Assembly (NCBI GenBank): GCA_902798975.1 | Contig: CADBYT010000001.1 | Span: 1-64,000 of the forward strand | Direction of reading: 5' to 3' | Length of the DNA stretch: 64,000 bases | Source: an uncultured Bacteroidia bacterium | Lineage (GTDB): Bacteria; Bacteroidota; Bacteroidia; Bacteroidales; UBA932 | Part shown: positions 8,143-17,092 of the stretch, one piece after another | How the letters are laid out: every line of letters begins with the position of its first letter | Numbering within the stretch: the stretch's first letter is position 1 | The notes under the pieces: generated by a model | Databases searched by the model: none | What the model was told of the DNA's origin: nothing | The model's input: the letters and a program-made list of their open reading frames with translations, nothing else | Position numbers and translations under genes: made by a program

Positions 8143-9214
8143 AAAAGGTCTCGATAAATTCAATGTACTTGTCTATGCCTTCCCGGATCTCCCGGGTACG
8201 GATGTATTCATCCGCCTTGTGGGAGCGGGAAGAGTCCCCGGGCCCCATCTTGACGGCATCCACGGGGATGCGCATCCAGTCGGAGGTCGTGGGGGAGGAG
8301 AAGGTCTCGATGCCGAGGGTCTGCGCCGTGCGGAGCAGCGGAGAGCCGTCCCGCGTAGCGGAGGAGCGGTTCAGCAGGTTGCGTGCCTTGAGCGTGCTCT
8401 TGCAGAACGCCTGCAGTTCGGCGAGGATCTCTTCGTTGGTATATTGTTCCGTCGGGCGGATGTCCACCACGAAACGGCAGCGGTCGGGGATGACGTTGTG
8501 CGCCTGCCCGGCCTCGATCTGCGTGACACTGAGGCGGACGTCTCCCATCATCGGGGAATGCCGGGAGAAGCGGTGCGCGCGCAGGGCGGCAATATCGTCG
8601 AGGGCGATATAGAGGGCGTTCACGCCCTCGCCGCGGGCGGCATGCCCGCTGACGCCCTGCGCCTCGCCGTCCAGCACCAGCAGGCCGCGTTCGCTGCTCG
8701 CCAGCCGCATGCAGGTGGGCTCGCCCACGATGACCCAGCGCGGCATCGGGTAGCGTCCACTGGAGGCGAAGAAACCGTCCGGGGCAAAAAGCCAGCGCGT
8801 ACCGTCGGGACCGCTGATCTCTTCCTCGCGGGACAGGATCAGCATCAGGTTCACGGGTATCTCCCGCTCATAAAAATGGCGGAAAGCAGCAATCATCGAC
8901 ACTACACTTCCGCCATCGTCGTTGGAGCCAAGTCCATACACGGTATCGGGATCGTTGCCCGAATCATACGGGTCGCGCGTGTAACCATGGTTGACGGGCA
9001 CCGTGTCGAGATGCGCGTCCAGCGCGAGCGTCGGCCTGGACGGATCGAATCGTCGGTTCAGGGCCAGCACGTTGCCGCCTATCTCCTCGCAGGCAATGCC
9101 GTAGGACGCAAGCGCCTCCCGGACACACGCGGCCACCGCCGCCTCCTGTCCGGAGAGGGAAGGGATGCGGACCATCTGCCGCAGCAGCTGTATGGAATCC
9201 TCGTGCAGGCTCAT
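8123..9214 (-). CDS. argE: M20 deacylase of the arginine pathway (N-acyl-citrulline/ornithine deacylase)
   Basis: A 363-residue M20-family metallopeptidase. The metal-binding DAHLDTVPV motif lies near residue 70, a bridging Asp lies in GSNDDGG, and the catalytic Glu pair is in REEEISG near residue 129. In Bacteroides-type arginine synthesis the carbamoyltransferase acts on succinylornithine, so this enzyme probably removes the succinyl group from N-succinylcitrulline rather than acetyl from acetylornithine. That assignment rests on the neighbouring ArgF'. It overlaps argB by 4 bp and argH by 20 bp. Confidence 0.85.
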   Translation of the reverse strand: MSLHEDSIQLLRQMVRIPSLSGQEAAVAACVREALASYGIACEEIGGNVLALNRRFDPSRPTLALDAHLDTVPVNHGYTRDPYDSGNDPDTVYGLGSNDDGGSVVSMIAAFRHFYEREIPVNLMLILSREEEISGPDGTRWLFAPDGFFASSGRYPMPRWVIVGEPTCMRLASSERGLLVLDGEAQGVSGHAARGEGVNALYIALDDIAALRAHRFSRHSPMMGDVRLSVTQIEAGQAHNVIPDRCRFVVDIRPTEQYTNEEILAELQAFCKSTLKARNLLNRSSATRDGSPLLRTAQTLGIETFSSPTTSDWMRIPVDAVKMGPGDSSRSHKADEYIRTREIREGIDKYIEFIETFYGNTLE

Positions 9215-9990
9215 ATCTTCAGTTCAGTTCCGCCCGGTTCGAGCAGCCGGGAGGCGTTCCGGATGACAACCCCGCAGGCACCGTTCCGCAAGGCTCCGAA
9301 CGCGTTGTCGAGCTTGGGAATCATCCCCTCGGCGACGCGTCCTTCCGCTTTCAGCCGGGCATAGCCGGCCGGGTCGAGGGAGGGGATCACGCTGGAATCG
9401 TCATTCCGGTCACAAAGTACGCCATTTTTCTCGAAACAATAAAATAATTTTGCGCCCAGGGCGGCAGAAATTGCACCGGCCATGGTGTCGGCGTTCGTGT
9501 TCAGCAGCTGACCCGCTCCGTCGTGGTTGATCGCGCAGAAGACGGGCACCAGGCCGGCGTCCAGCAGCTGCATGACGAAGGGCACGTTCACGGAGGCCGG
9601 CGTCACGTCTCCCACGAAGCCGAAATCCACCTTCGTGACGCCGTCGGAAAGGGTTTTCGGCGGGCGTTTGCTGGCGGTGACCACGCTGCCGTCGCAGCCG
9701 GCCAGGCCGATGGCGTTGCAGCCGTGCTTCTGGAGGCGGGCCACGATGTCCTTGTTGCACAAGCCGGCATAGACCATGGTCACGACCTCGAGCGTGTCCG
9801 CGTCCGTGACGCGGCGCCCTTCGATCTTGACGGGTTCCTGTCCCAGGGCCTTCTGCACCTGGCTGGCCTTCACGCCACCCCCGTGGACGATGAGCTTCGG
9901 ACCCGGCAGGGCCGCGAATTCTTCGCAGAAGCGCTCCAGCGCCTGCGGATCGTCCACCACGTTGCCACCGACTTTGTACAGGCTGATCAT
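9211..9990 (-). CDS. argB: N-acyl-glutamate kinase
   Basis: A 259-residue amino-acid kinase-family protein with KVGGNVVDD at the N-terminus, the glycine-rich IVHGGGVKAS motif and AINHDGAGQLLNTNADTMAG near the nucleotide site. It phosphorylates N-acetyl- or, in this lineage, probably N-succinylglutamate. It overlaps argF' by ATGA at its start and argE by 4 bp at its end, so it is a coupled member of the arginine operon. Confidence 0.92.
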   Translation of the reverse strand: MISLYKVGGNVVDDPQALERFCEEFAALPGPKLIVHGGGVKASQVQKALGQEPVKIEGRRVTDADTLEVVTMVYAGLCNKDIVARLQKHGCNAIGLAGCDGSVVTASKRPPKTLSDGVTKVDFGFVGDVTPASVNVPFVMQLLDAGLVPVFCAINHDGAGQLLNTNADTMAGAISAALGAKLFYCFEKNGVLCDRNDDSSVIPSLDPAGYARLKAEGRVAEGMIPKLDNAFGALRNGACGVVIRNASRLLEPGGTELKI

Positions 9991-10949
9991 AAGCTCTCAA
10001 GCATGCGTTTCATCACCACCTGTGCGGAGACGGCGCGGTTGGCCGCCTCGGGAATCACCAGGCTCGTGGGAGCGTCGATCACCTCGTCGGAGACGATCAT
10101 ATTGCGCCGCACGGGCAGGCAGTGCATAAAGTAAGCGTTATTGGTGACGGCCATGTGCTTCGCGTCCACCGTCCAGCCCATATCCTTGCTCAGGATCTGG
10201 CCGTACTGTGCAGGATCCGTGACGCCCGGACAGCTCCAGTTCTTGGCATAGACGAAATCCGCGCCTTCCAGGGCCTTCATCTGGTCGTATTCCACGGGCG
10301 CATTTCCCGCAAAGGCGGGATCCAGCTCATAACCGTGCGGATGCGTGATCACGAAATCCACGTCGGCCGCATTCATCCATTCCGCGAAAGAATTCGGCAC
10401 GGCCTGGGGGAGGGCCCGCGGGTGCGGGGCCCAGGTCAGCACCACCTTGGGGCGTTTCTTGTGGCGGTATTCCTCGATGGTGATGAGATCCGCAAAGGCC
10501 TGGCAGGGGTGCACCGTGGCGGATTCGAGGCTGATGACGGGCTTGCCACCGTATTCGACAAACTGCTTCAGCACCGTCTCGCTGTAGTCGAATTCCCGGT
10601 CCTGCAGGCCCGCGAAAGAGCGGATGCCGATGATGTCGCAGTAGCTGGTCATCACGGGGATGGCCTCGCGCAGATGCTCGGACTTGTCTCCGTCCATCAC
10701 CACGCCCATCTCGGTCTCCAGCTTCCAGCTGTCCTGGCCGATGTTGAGCACGATGGGGCTCATGCCCAGGTTGAGCGCCGCTTTCTGGCTGCTCAGGCGG
10801 GTGCGCAGGCTGCTGTTGAAGAAGACCAGCATGATGGTCTTGTTCTCGCCCAGGTGTTTCCAGGCGAAGGGGGTGGCTTTCACCTGCCTGGCTTCCTCGA
10901 GCGCTGCGCCGAGGTCGCCGATATCGCTGACGTGGAAGAAGGATTTCAT
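9987..10949 (-). CDS. argF': N-succinylornithine carbamoyltransferase (ArgF')
   Basis: A 320-residue transcarbamylase. The carbamoyl-phosphate motif is NSSLRTRLS rather than the STRTR of ornithine enzymes. The 80s-loop MDGDKSEHLREA, ESATVHPCQAFADL and HCLPVRRN match the succinylornithine enzyme of Bacteroides fragilis as I recall it. That enzyme has Pro at position 90, where acetylornithine enzymes have Glu; here the residue is Ser90. Serine at this position has been reported to give succinyl preference, so I keep the succinyl assignment. It transfers a carbamoyl group to N-succinylornithine. Confidence 0.9.
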   Translation of the reverse strand: MKSFFHVSDIGDLGAALEEARQVKATPFAWKHLGENKTIMLVFFNSSLRTRLSSQKAALNLGMSPIVLNIGQDSWKLETEMGVVMDGDKSEHLREAIPVMTSYCDIIGIRSFAGLQDREFDYSETVLKQFVEYGGKPVISLESATVHPCQAFADLITIEEYRHKKRPKVVLTWAPHPRALPQAVPNSFAEWMNAADVDFVITHPHGYELDPAFAGNAPVEYDQMKALEGADFVYAKNWSCPGVTDPAQYGQILSKDMGWTVDAKHMAVTNNAYFMHCLPVRRNMIVSDEVIDAPTSLVIPEAANRAVSAQVVMKRMLESL

Positions 10950-12073
10950 CAGGCTATGACTTCGTTGAATGCCTCCAGGAAGCGGTCCGCCTCGGCTTTC
11001 GTGAGGCAGAGCGGCGCCAGGAGACGGATCATGTTCTGGCCGGCCACGCCGGTGAAAATGTGCTTGTCGTAGAGGAGTTTCTGCCGCAGGGGAGCGACGG
11101 GCTCGTTGAATTCGATGCCGAGCATCAGGCCCTTGCCGCGCACTTCCTTGATTCGGTCGCTCTTGGGAAGCGCTTCCTTGATATAGTCGCCGACCGCGAG
11201 GGCATTGGCCATCAGGCCTTCCTGCTCGATGATGTCAAGCACGGCCAGGGCGCCCGCGCAAGCGAGGTAGTTGCCCCCGAAAGTGGTGCCGAGCATGCCC
11301 TTGCGTGCCCGGAATTTCGGAGAGATGAGGATGCCGCCGCAAGGGAAGCCGTTGGCGATGCCCTTGCCCATCGTGATGATGTCCGGCTTGATTCCGGACC
11401 ACTTGTGGGCGAAGAATTTGCCCGTGCGTCCGTATCCGCTCTGCACCTCGTCGAGGATGAGCACGGCCCCGTACTGGTCGCACATGCGGCGGAGGGCCTG
11501 CATGAAGCCGTTGGTCGGAACATGGATGCCGCCGCAGCCCTGGATGCCTTCGATGATCACGCCGGCCACGCCGCCCTTGATCAGCTCGTCCAGCACGGCG
11601 TCGCCGTCATTCAGGTCCACGAAAGTCACGTGGTGGTGTGAATTGAAGGGAGAGATGATCGCCGGGTTGTCCGTCAGCGCCACGGCACCCGAAGTGCGGC
11701 CGTGGAAGCTGTGCCGGAAAGCGATGATGCGGTCCTTGCCGGTGTGGAAGGAGGCCAGCTTGGCGGCGTTCTCGTTGGATTCGGCGCCGCTGTTGTCCAG
11801 GAAGAGGGTATAGTCCTCGTAGCCGCTTGCCTCACCGAGGCGGCGGGCGAGTTCCTCCTGCAGCGGGTTGCGCACACTGTTGGAATAGAAGCCGATCTTG
11901 TTCAGTTGGTCGGTCAGTGCCGCCACGTAGTGCGGATGGCTGTGGCCGACGGAGATGACGGCGTGTCCGCCGTAGAGGTCGAGGTATTCCTGTCCCTTGT
12001 CATCCCACACGGTACAGCCCTGCGCGCGCACCGGCGTGACATCGAAAAGGGAATAGACATCGAATAATTCCAT
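10949..12073 (-). CDS. argD: N-acyl-ornithine aminotransferase
   Basis: A 374-residue class III PLP aminotransferase. It has the family segments YLDLYGGHAVISVGHSHP, LILDEVQSGYGRTGKFFA and the PLP lysine in ITMGKGIANGFP (near residue 236). It converts the N-acyl-glutamate semialdehyde to N-acylornithine. Its stop and the argF' start share one base (TGATG), and argC ends 5 bp upstream. Confidence 0.93.
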   Translation of the reverse strand: MELFDVYSLFDVTPVRAQGCTVWDDKGQEYLDLYGGHAVISVGHSHPHYVAALTDQLNKIGFYSNSVRNPLQEELARRLGEASGYEDYTLFLDNSGAESNENAAKLASFHTGKDRIIAFRHSFHGRTSGAVALTDNPAIISPFNSHHHVTFVDLNDGDAVLDELIKGGVAGVIIEGIQGCGGIHVPTNGFMQALRRMCDQYGAVLILDEVQSGYGRTGKFFAHKWSGIKPDIITMGKGIANGFPCGGILISPKFRARKGMLGTTFGGNYLACAGALAVLDIIEQEGLMANALAVGDYIKEALPKSDRIKEVRGKGLMLGIEFNEPVAPLRQKLLYDKHIFTGVAGQNMIRLLAPLCLTKAEADRFLEAFNEVIA

Positions 12074-12078
12074 AATCG

Positions 12079-13023
12079 CTAAAATGCTGATGCCTTCAGC
12101 TTCAGGCCCGTGGTTTCGGGAATGCCGAATATCAAATTCATGTTCTGGACCGCCTGTCCGGACGCACCTTTGAGGAGGTTGTCAATCACGGAGGAGACGA
12201 CCAGCGTGCCCTCGTGCACCTCCGGAGCCACGATGGCCTTGTTGGTGTTGACCACCTGCTTGAGGTCTACCGGACGGTCGGAGACGAAGGTAAACGCCGC
12301 GTCGGCGTAGTAGTTCTGATAGAGCGAGAGCGCCTCTTCGCCGGTCAGGGGCGTGTCCACCGTGACGGAGGCGAAGATGCCGCGGGCGAAGTCGCCCCGC
12401 ATCGGGACGAACTGGATGTCGTTGAATGCCAGGTTGCGGCAGATTTCTTTAAGGTGCTGATGCTCAAATACTTTGTAGGTCGAGAGGTTGTCGGTCCGCC
12501 AGCTGAAGTGCGTGGTGGCGGCAGGCTTGACGCCCGCGCCCGTGGAGCCGGTGATGGCCGTCACGTGGACGGTGCTCTTCAGCAGACCGGCGTGCGCCAG
12601 CGGCAGCAGCGCCAGCTGGATGGCCGTCGCAAAGCAGCCCGGATTGGCAATCTTGCGCGCCGTGCGTATCCTGTCGCGCTGCCACTCCGGCAGGCCGTAG
12701 ACATAACCCTCGGATTCGTCACGGTAGTCCTGTGCCAGGTCCACGACCTTCAGGCCCGCGGGCATGGTGTTCTGCTCCCAGAACTCCCGGCTCTTGCCGT
12801 GGGCGGAGCAAAGGAAGAGCACGTCGACGGCGGAGAGGTCGTAGCCGTCGCTGAAACGCAGCTCCGTGTCGCCGAACAGGCCGCCGTGCACGTCGTAGAG
12901 GTGATTGCCGGCGTTGCTGGTCGAGTGCACGAAGACGATCTCCACTTCCGGGTGATTCACCAGGATGCGGATGAGCTCGCCCGCCGTGTAGCCGGCGCCG
13001 CCGATGATGCCGACCTTAATCAT
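12079..13023 (-). CDS. argC: N-acyl-gamma-glutamyl-phosphate reductase
   Basis: A 314-residue protein with an NADP-binding N-terminus (GIIGGAGYTAGELIRIL) and the catalytic cysteine in ANPGCFATAIQ near residue 128. It reduces the acylglutamyl phosphate to the semialdehyde. It overlaps the end of argG by 8 bp (ATGATTAA). Confidence 0.94.
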   Translation of the reverse strand: MIKVGIIGGAGYTAGELIRILVNHPEVEIVFVHSTSNAGNHLYDVHGGLFGDTELRFSDGYDLSAVDVLFLCSAHGKSREFWEQNTMPAGLKVVDLAQDYRDESEGYVYGLPEWQRDRIRTARKIANPGCFATAIQLALLPLAHAGLLKSTVHVTAITGSTGAGVKPAATTHFSWRTDNLSTYKVFEHQHLKEICRNLAFNDIQFVPMRGDFARGIFASVTVDTPLTGEEALSLYQNYYADAAFTFVSDRPVDLKQVVNTNKAIVAPEVHEGTLVVSSVIDNLLKGASGQAVQNMNLIFGIPETTGLKLKASAF

Positions 13024-14230
13024 TGCCCTTGAATTCGTCTTTGTGGTTGCCGTAGTAAACGCGCAGCGGGGTGGAGGTCACCTTGATGAAGCCCTTGGCC
13101 TCTTCGGCCGTCCAGCCCTTCTGCGTCTCGCCGTACTCGCCGAGCTTGCTCTTGACGAGGTCGTCGGGGGAGTCCACACCCACGGTGGAGAAGCCGTAGG
13201 GGCGCAGTTCGAGGGTCACGGTGCCGTTCACGTTGCGCTGGCTGCTCTCGAGCATGGCCTCGATGTCCCGCATCACGGGCTCGAGGTACTGGCTCTCGTG
13301 CAGGAACATGCCGTACCAGTTGGCCACCTGGTCCTTCCAGTACTGCTGCCACTTGGAGAGGGTGAACTTCTCCAGGAACTTGTGGGCGCCGATGATGAGC
13401 ATCGGGGCGGCGGCTTCGAAGCCCACGCGACCCTTGATGCCGATGATGGTGTCGCCCACGTGCATGTCGCGGCCGATGCCGTACGGGGCGCCGATGGCCT
13501 CGACGGCCTGGATCGCGGCGATCTTGTCGCTGTATTCCTTGCCGTTCACGCTCTTGAGCTCACCCTTCTCGAAGCCGAGGCTGAGGATCTCGGAGCCGGT
13601 CTTACTGACCTGCTTGAGGTAGGCGCTTTCAGGCAGGCCCTGCCTGGAGTCGAGGATCTCGCCGCCGCAGATGGAGGTGCCCCAGATGCCGACGTTGTAG
13701 GAGTATTTCAGCTTCGTGAAATCGGCGTTGAAGCCGTGCGCATTGAGGTAATCGACCTCTTCCTTGCGGGAGAGGTTGCCGTCGCGCGTGAGGGTGATGA
13801 TCTCCATATTCGGGCACATCACCAGGAAGGTCATGTCGAAGCGGACCTGGTCGTTGCCGGCGCCGGTGGAGCCGTGGGCAATGGCATCCGCACCGATCTC
13901 GTTGGCGTAGCGGGCGATGGCCATACCCTGGAAGATGCGCTCGGAGGACACGGAGATCGGGTATGTGCCGTTGCGGAGTACGTTACCGTAGACCATGTAT
14001 TTGAGGCTCTTGGCGTAGTATTCCTGCGTGACGTCGAGGGTCACGTATTTCGTTGCGCCCAGCTTGTAGGCGTTCTCTTCGTTGGTCTTCAGCTGTTCGG
14101 GGCTGAAACCGCCGGTGTTGGCGCAGGCTGCGTGGACCTCATAGCCCTTCTCTTTGGCGAGGTACATCACGGTGTAGGAGGTGTCCAGGCCTCCGCTGAA
14201 TGCGACAACGACTTTCTTTTTCTTTTCCAT
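13016..14230 (-). CDS. argG: Argininosuccinate synthase
   Basis: A 404-residue protein with the P-loop-like VVAFSGGLDTSYTVMYL motif at the N-terminus and GSTGAGNDQVRFD in the middle. It ligates citrulline and aspartate. The start MEKKKKVVV was chosen because the frame upstream runs through palindromic repeats and the GNAT gene. The 82-bp gap to the GNAT gene is filled largely by those repeats. Confidence 0.94.
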   Translation of the reverse strand: MEKKKKVVVAFSGGLDTSYTVMYLAKEKGYEVHAACANTGGFSPEQLKTNEENAYKLGATKYVTLDVTQEYYAKSLKYMVYGNVLRNGTYPISVSSERIFQGMAIARYANEIGADAIAHGSTGAGNDQVRFDMTFLVMCPNMEIITLTRDGNLSRKEEVDYLNAHGFNADFTKLKYSYNVGIWGTSICGGEILDSRQGLPESAYLKQVSKTGSEILSLGFEKGELKSVNGKEYSDKIAAIQAVEAIGAPYGIGRDMHVGDTIIGIKGRVGFEAAAPMLIIGAHKFLEKFTLSKWQQYWKDQVANWYGMFLHESQYLEPVMRDIEAMLESSQRNVNGTVTLELRPYGFSTVGVDSPDDLVKSKLGEYGETQKGWTAEEAKGFIKVTSTPLRVYYGNHKDEFKGND

Positions 14231-14255
14231 ATCTGTTACTTTTTCTATTCTGTTC

Positions 14256-14310
14256 GAGATTCGCCGATCGGAGTCGGCGAATGACGGTTGGCGGAGTCGG
14301 CGAATGACGG
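14256..14310. repeat. Palindromic elements between the GNAT gene and argG
   Basis: A full element at 14256-14286 (GAGATTCGCCGATCGGAG, then TCGGCGAATGACG) and a truncated second copy at 14290-14310, in direct orientation. They sit within the arginine operon, so the hairpin would lie in the polycistronic mRNA. Confidence 0.8.
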
Positions 14311-14312
14311 GG

Positions 14313-14873
14313 CTATTCGCCCGGATGATGGATTTCCAGGTGCTCCTGCGGGTCATAGAGCAGGCCCGTGCAGATACACATCTTGTAGTCATGGCTCTCG
14401 AGGATGTCGAAATGGCGGCATCCCTCGCAGCCTTTCCAGAACTCGGGATCGTCCGTGAGCTCGGTGTAGGGGACCGGACGGAAACCGAATTCGTAGTTCA
14501 TCTTCATCACGGCCGCGCCGGTGGTGATGGAGAAGATCTTGGCGTCCGGAAAGAGTTTGCGCGACAGAATGAAAGTCTGCTCCTTGATGCGCTTGGCGAT
14601 GCCCATGCCGCGGAATTTGTGCGCGACGATGAGACCGGAGTTGGCCACGAAGCTCTTGCCGCCCCAGGACTCGATGTAGGAGAAACCGGCGAATTCGCCC
14701 TCGTCGGAAACGGCGATCACGGCCTTGCCGGCGCGGATTTTCTCATTGATGTATTCCGGCGTACGCTTGGCGATACCGGTCTTGCGCTCCAGCGAGGAAA
14801 TATAAATCTCCTGACAGATTTCCTCCGCAAAGCGGGTGTGGCTCTCATCAGCCACCATGACGTTGATGTTCAT
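14313..14873 (-). CDS. GNAT acyltransferase of the arginine operon (candidate N-succinylglutamate synthase)
   Basis: A 186-residue GNAT fold. The acyl-CoA-binding segment is IVAHKFRGMGIAKRIKEQTF (near residues 80-99), and a Cys-rich tail follows (CEGCRHFD, KMCIC). The window has no argA or argJ, so the first acylation of glutamate is unassigned unless this enzyme does it. A GNAT protein next to argG in Bacteroides thetaiotaomicron has been proposed from mutant fitness data to be an N-succinylglutamate synthase; I recall this and cannot check it. Position and the succinyl-type ArgF' make the same role likely here. Confidence 0.7.
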   Translation of the reverse strand: MNINVMVADESHTRFAEEICQEIYISSLERKTGIAKRTPEYINEKIRAGKAVIAVSDEGEFAGFSYIESWGGKSFVANSGLIVAHKFRGMGIAKRIKEQTFILSRKLFPDAKIFSITTGAAVMKMNYEFGFRPVPYTELTDDPEFWKGCEGCRHFDILESHDYKMCICTGLLYDPQEHLEIHHPGE

Positions 14874-14886
14874 TGTTTTATAACGT

Positions 14887-16350
14887 CTATTTGATAGTAA
14901 TCCTTTCTTCTTTGTTCACCCGGATGAGGGGCACGCCGCTCATACGCTCTTCCACAATAATATAGTCCGAAGAAGACAGCGTCTTGACGGTGCCGTTCTT
15001 CTTGATGTCATCTTTGCTGAGTTTCAGGAAACTCTCGATGTTGTTGTAGTGGAAGTCTCCCATGGCGACCTTGATCACGTCGTCGTCCTGGACGGCGCGG
15101 CCGTTGAGCTCGAGCGTCTCAATGCGATGCTCCTGCTGATTGTAAACCACCTTGACGCCCTTGGACAGCTGGTAGAACTCGCCGCCATCGTCGGGTGCGT
15201 CGATGGATTCGTCCCGGAACATCCACATCAGGGCATCGCGGAGCTGCTTGCCGGTGAGCTTGAATTCCACGACCTTGTTGTCATAGGGGAAGACCTTCCG
15301 CAGGTCGCCTTTCGTCACCACCTCGCCGAGCTGCTGGCCGCGGATGGCGCCGCTGGAGATGAAAACGATGTCCACGCCGGTGCCCTCCTTGACGATATCC
15401 GTGAACAAATGGCCGAGCTGCGAGTCGCGGTTGCGGCGAAGCTGGGTATACACGCCGTCCAGGCGGGTCAGCACCTGCTCATAGACAGCATCCGTGGTGG
15501 ATTTGTAGTCGTTCACCACCTTCTCCAGTTCGAGGTCCCGCGGGCAGTTGTCGGCGTTGATGGGGATGAGCTGCCACTTATAGGAATCGATGGAATTCGT
15601 GTCCGTATTGATGACCAGGTCGAAACGACCGATCTGGTCCGTGCCCACAGCGGCCTGGACGATGGGAATGCCGTTCACCTCCGCGGGCTTGTCGATCAGC
15701 GTGTGCGAATGGCCGCCGATGATGAGGTCCACGCCCCAGTCCGGATCCAGCTGCGCAGCCAGCTTCTGGTCATTCTCCCAGCCGATGTGCGTCAGCAGGA
15801 CGGTCAGGTCGATGTCGACGGTCTGGTAAGCCATGCAGATGCGGCCCACTTCTTCAGCCGCGTCCTTGATGCCCACCAGCGTGCTGATCAGCTTCTCGTT
15901 GCGCGTGTACTCCAGCACGTCCTCGGTCAGGATGCCGATGAACATGATCTTCATCCCGTCGATCTCGATGATCTTGTGGGAATTGAAGAGGCGGGTGCCA
16001 TTGCTGGTCAGGAACATGTTGGCATTGATGATCGGGAATTTCGCGCATTTCTCGAGGAAGAGGAGGTGGGCGAGACCGTAGTCCACTTCATGGTTGCCCA
16101 GCGTGACCACGTCGGGCGCCAGCAGGTTCATGATCTCGATGGTGGAGATGCCCCTGTACTCCTGATCGATCAGGGAGCCCTTGAACATGTCGCCGGAGAT
16201 GGCGTAAAGCACGTTCTTTTCTTCTTTGCGGACCTTGGAAATGTAGCCGGAAAGCATGGAAACGCCGCCGGTCAGTTTCTCGTCGACTTTTTCGGCGAGG
16301 AAGTCTCCATGTAAGTCATTGGAGTGTAAAAGCGTGAGTGTTTTCTTCAT
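14887..16350 (-). CDS. Bifunctional metallophosphatase/5'-nucleotidase-like protein
   Basis: A 487-residue protein with calcineurin-like metal motifs HSNDLHGDF (residues 9-17), GNHEVDYG and GGHSHT, followed by a 5'-nucleotidase C-terminal domain (substrate-loop region VFPYDNKVVEFKLTG). Such enzymes hydrolyse nucleotides or related phosphoesters. Starting at MKKTLTLLHSND leaves no signal peptide, so it is predicted to be cytosolic, unlike periplasmic UshA. A further start 18 codons upstream would add a weakly hydrophobic stretch and seems less likely. Its promoter lies about 175 bp upstream, and it is followed after 13 bp by the GNAT gene, so it probably leads the arginine transcript. Confidence 0.85.
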   Translation of the reverse strand: MKKTLTLLHSNDLHGDFLAEKVDEKLTGGVSMLSGYISKVRKEEKNVLYAISGDMFKGSLIDQEYRGISTIEIMNLLAPDVVTLGNHEVDYGLAHLLFLEKCAKFPIINANMFLTSNGTRLFNSHKIIEIDGMKIMFIGILTEDVLEYTRNEKLISTLVGIKDAAEEVGRICMAYQTVDIDLTVLLTHIGWENDQKLAAQLDPDWGVDLIIGGHSHTLIDKPAEVNGIPIVQAAVGTDQIGRFDLVINTDTNSIDSYKWQLIPINADNCPRDLELEKVVNDYKSTTDAVYEQVLTRLDGVYTQLRRNRDSQLGHLFTDIVKEGTGVDIVFISSGAIRGQQLGEVVTKGDLRKVFPYDNKVVEFKLTGKQLRDALMWMFRDESIDAPDDGGEFYQLSKGVKVVYNQQEHRIETLELNGRAVQDDDVIKVAMGDFHYNNIESFLKLSKDDIKKNGTVKTLSSSDYIIVEERMSGVPLIRVNKEERITIK

Positions 16351-16525
16351 AAGGATATACACAAAGCCCCTAATGGCAAGACAAACCGAGATTGTCAATT
16401 GCAATTATTGGGCGAAAATTCATATAAACTGGGATTACCGAATTTCCGAGGATGTGGGAGGGTTCTACGCCTCCTATCTTCGGTCTCGTCTGGAGCTCTG
16501 GTAACACACGCATAACATGACTTCG

Positions 16526-16533
16526 CAAAGATA
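16526..16533 (-). promoter_or_regulatory. Promoter -7 box with a 170-nt leader ahead of the arginine run
   Basis: The minus strand reads TATCTTTG, a perfect -7 box, about 175 bp before the 5'-nucleotidase start. The leader between 16351 and about 16520 encodes no convincing gene. It contains GC-rich segments (around 16440-16500) that could pair (CCGAAGAT with ATTTCGG-like sequence) and might hold a regulatory structure; I do not recognise a known riboswitch. Confidence 0.55.
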
Positions 16534-16586
16534 AATAAAAAATTTAAATATCCAATGCCTATCCGCAAAGAAGCACACATAAATCA

Positions 16587-16625
16587 GTTACCGGACGCGT
16601 GGAACAAGCCCATGCGTCCGGTAAC
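16587..16625 (-). terminator. Strong hairpin after the nitroreductase remnant
   Basis: A perfect 12-bp stem GTTACCGGACGC/GCGTCCGGTAAC (16587-16598 with 16614-16625) with a 15-nt loop, 21 bp after the stop at 16647. There is no strong T run on either strand, so termination efficiency is uncertain. Confidence 0.5.
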
Positions 16626-16646
16626 AATTAGAAAGCGGGAAGCGTC

Positions 16647-17074
16647 CTACCAGTGGTCGTAGTGGATATTTTCCGGCTTCCACTTGTCTTTCGGCTGGTC
16701 TTCGCCGGCCGGGTAGCCCACCGGCACAATGCAGTACGGCGTCACGTTGGCGGGGAGGCCGAGCACCTCACGGGCCGGAGCCATGCGATCATCATACGGG
16801 TAGCAGGCCGTCCACACGGCGCCAAGGCCGATCGCCTCGGCGGCGAGCAGCAGGTTCTCCGTGGCTGCGGCGCAGTCGGCCGTCCAGTTGCCGTTCTCCA
16901 CTTCCTCCGGCGCAGCGTCAGGCTGGCCGAACGGGGTGCGGGACATCGTGGTCTGACCGCAGACAACGAACACCACCGGCGCCTGCGCGATCATGCCGCC
17001 GGCTGCTTCGGCGTGCACGCGACGACCGGCCCCATCAGGACTGCCGTCAATAAAATGATTCTCAGAAATTTCAT
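16647..17074 (-). pseudogene. Nitroreductase-family lipoprotein, inactivated by internal deletion
   Basis: From 17074 the minus strand encodes a lipoprotein signal peptide (MKFLRIILLTAVLMGPVVAC, then TPKQPAA) that hits a TGA at 16991-16993. In another frame, from about 17018, the rest reads as the second half of a nitroreductase (APVVFVVCG, then AAATENLLLAAEAIGLGAVW and PVGYPAG) to a stop at 16647. The N-terminal FMN-binding part (roughly 60-70 residues containing the usual RxSxR segment) is missing. The simplest reading is a deletion plus frameshift in a formerly exported nitroreductase. A shortened 123-residue product from the GTG at 17018 is possible but would lack half the fold. Confidence 0.7.
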
Positions 17075-17092
17075 ATGCGTCATGTAATAGGA

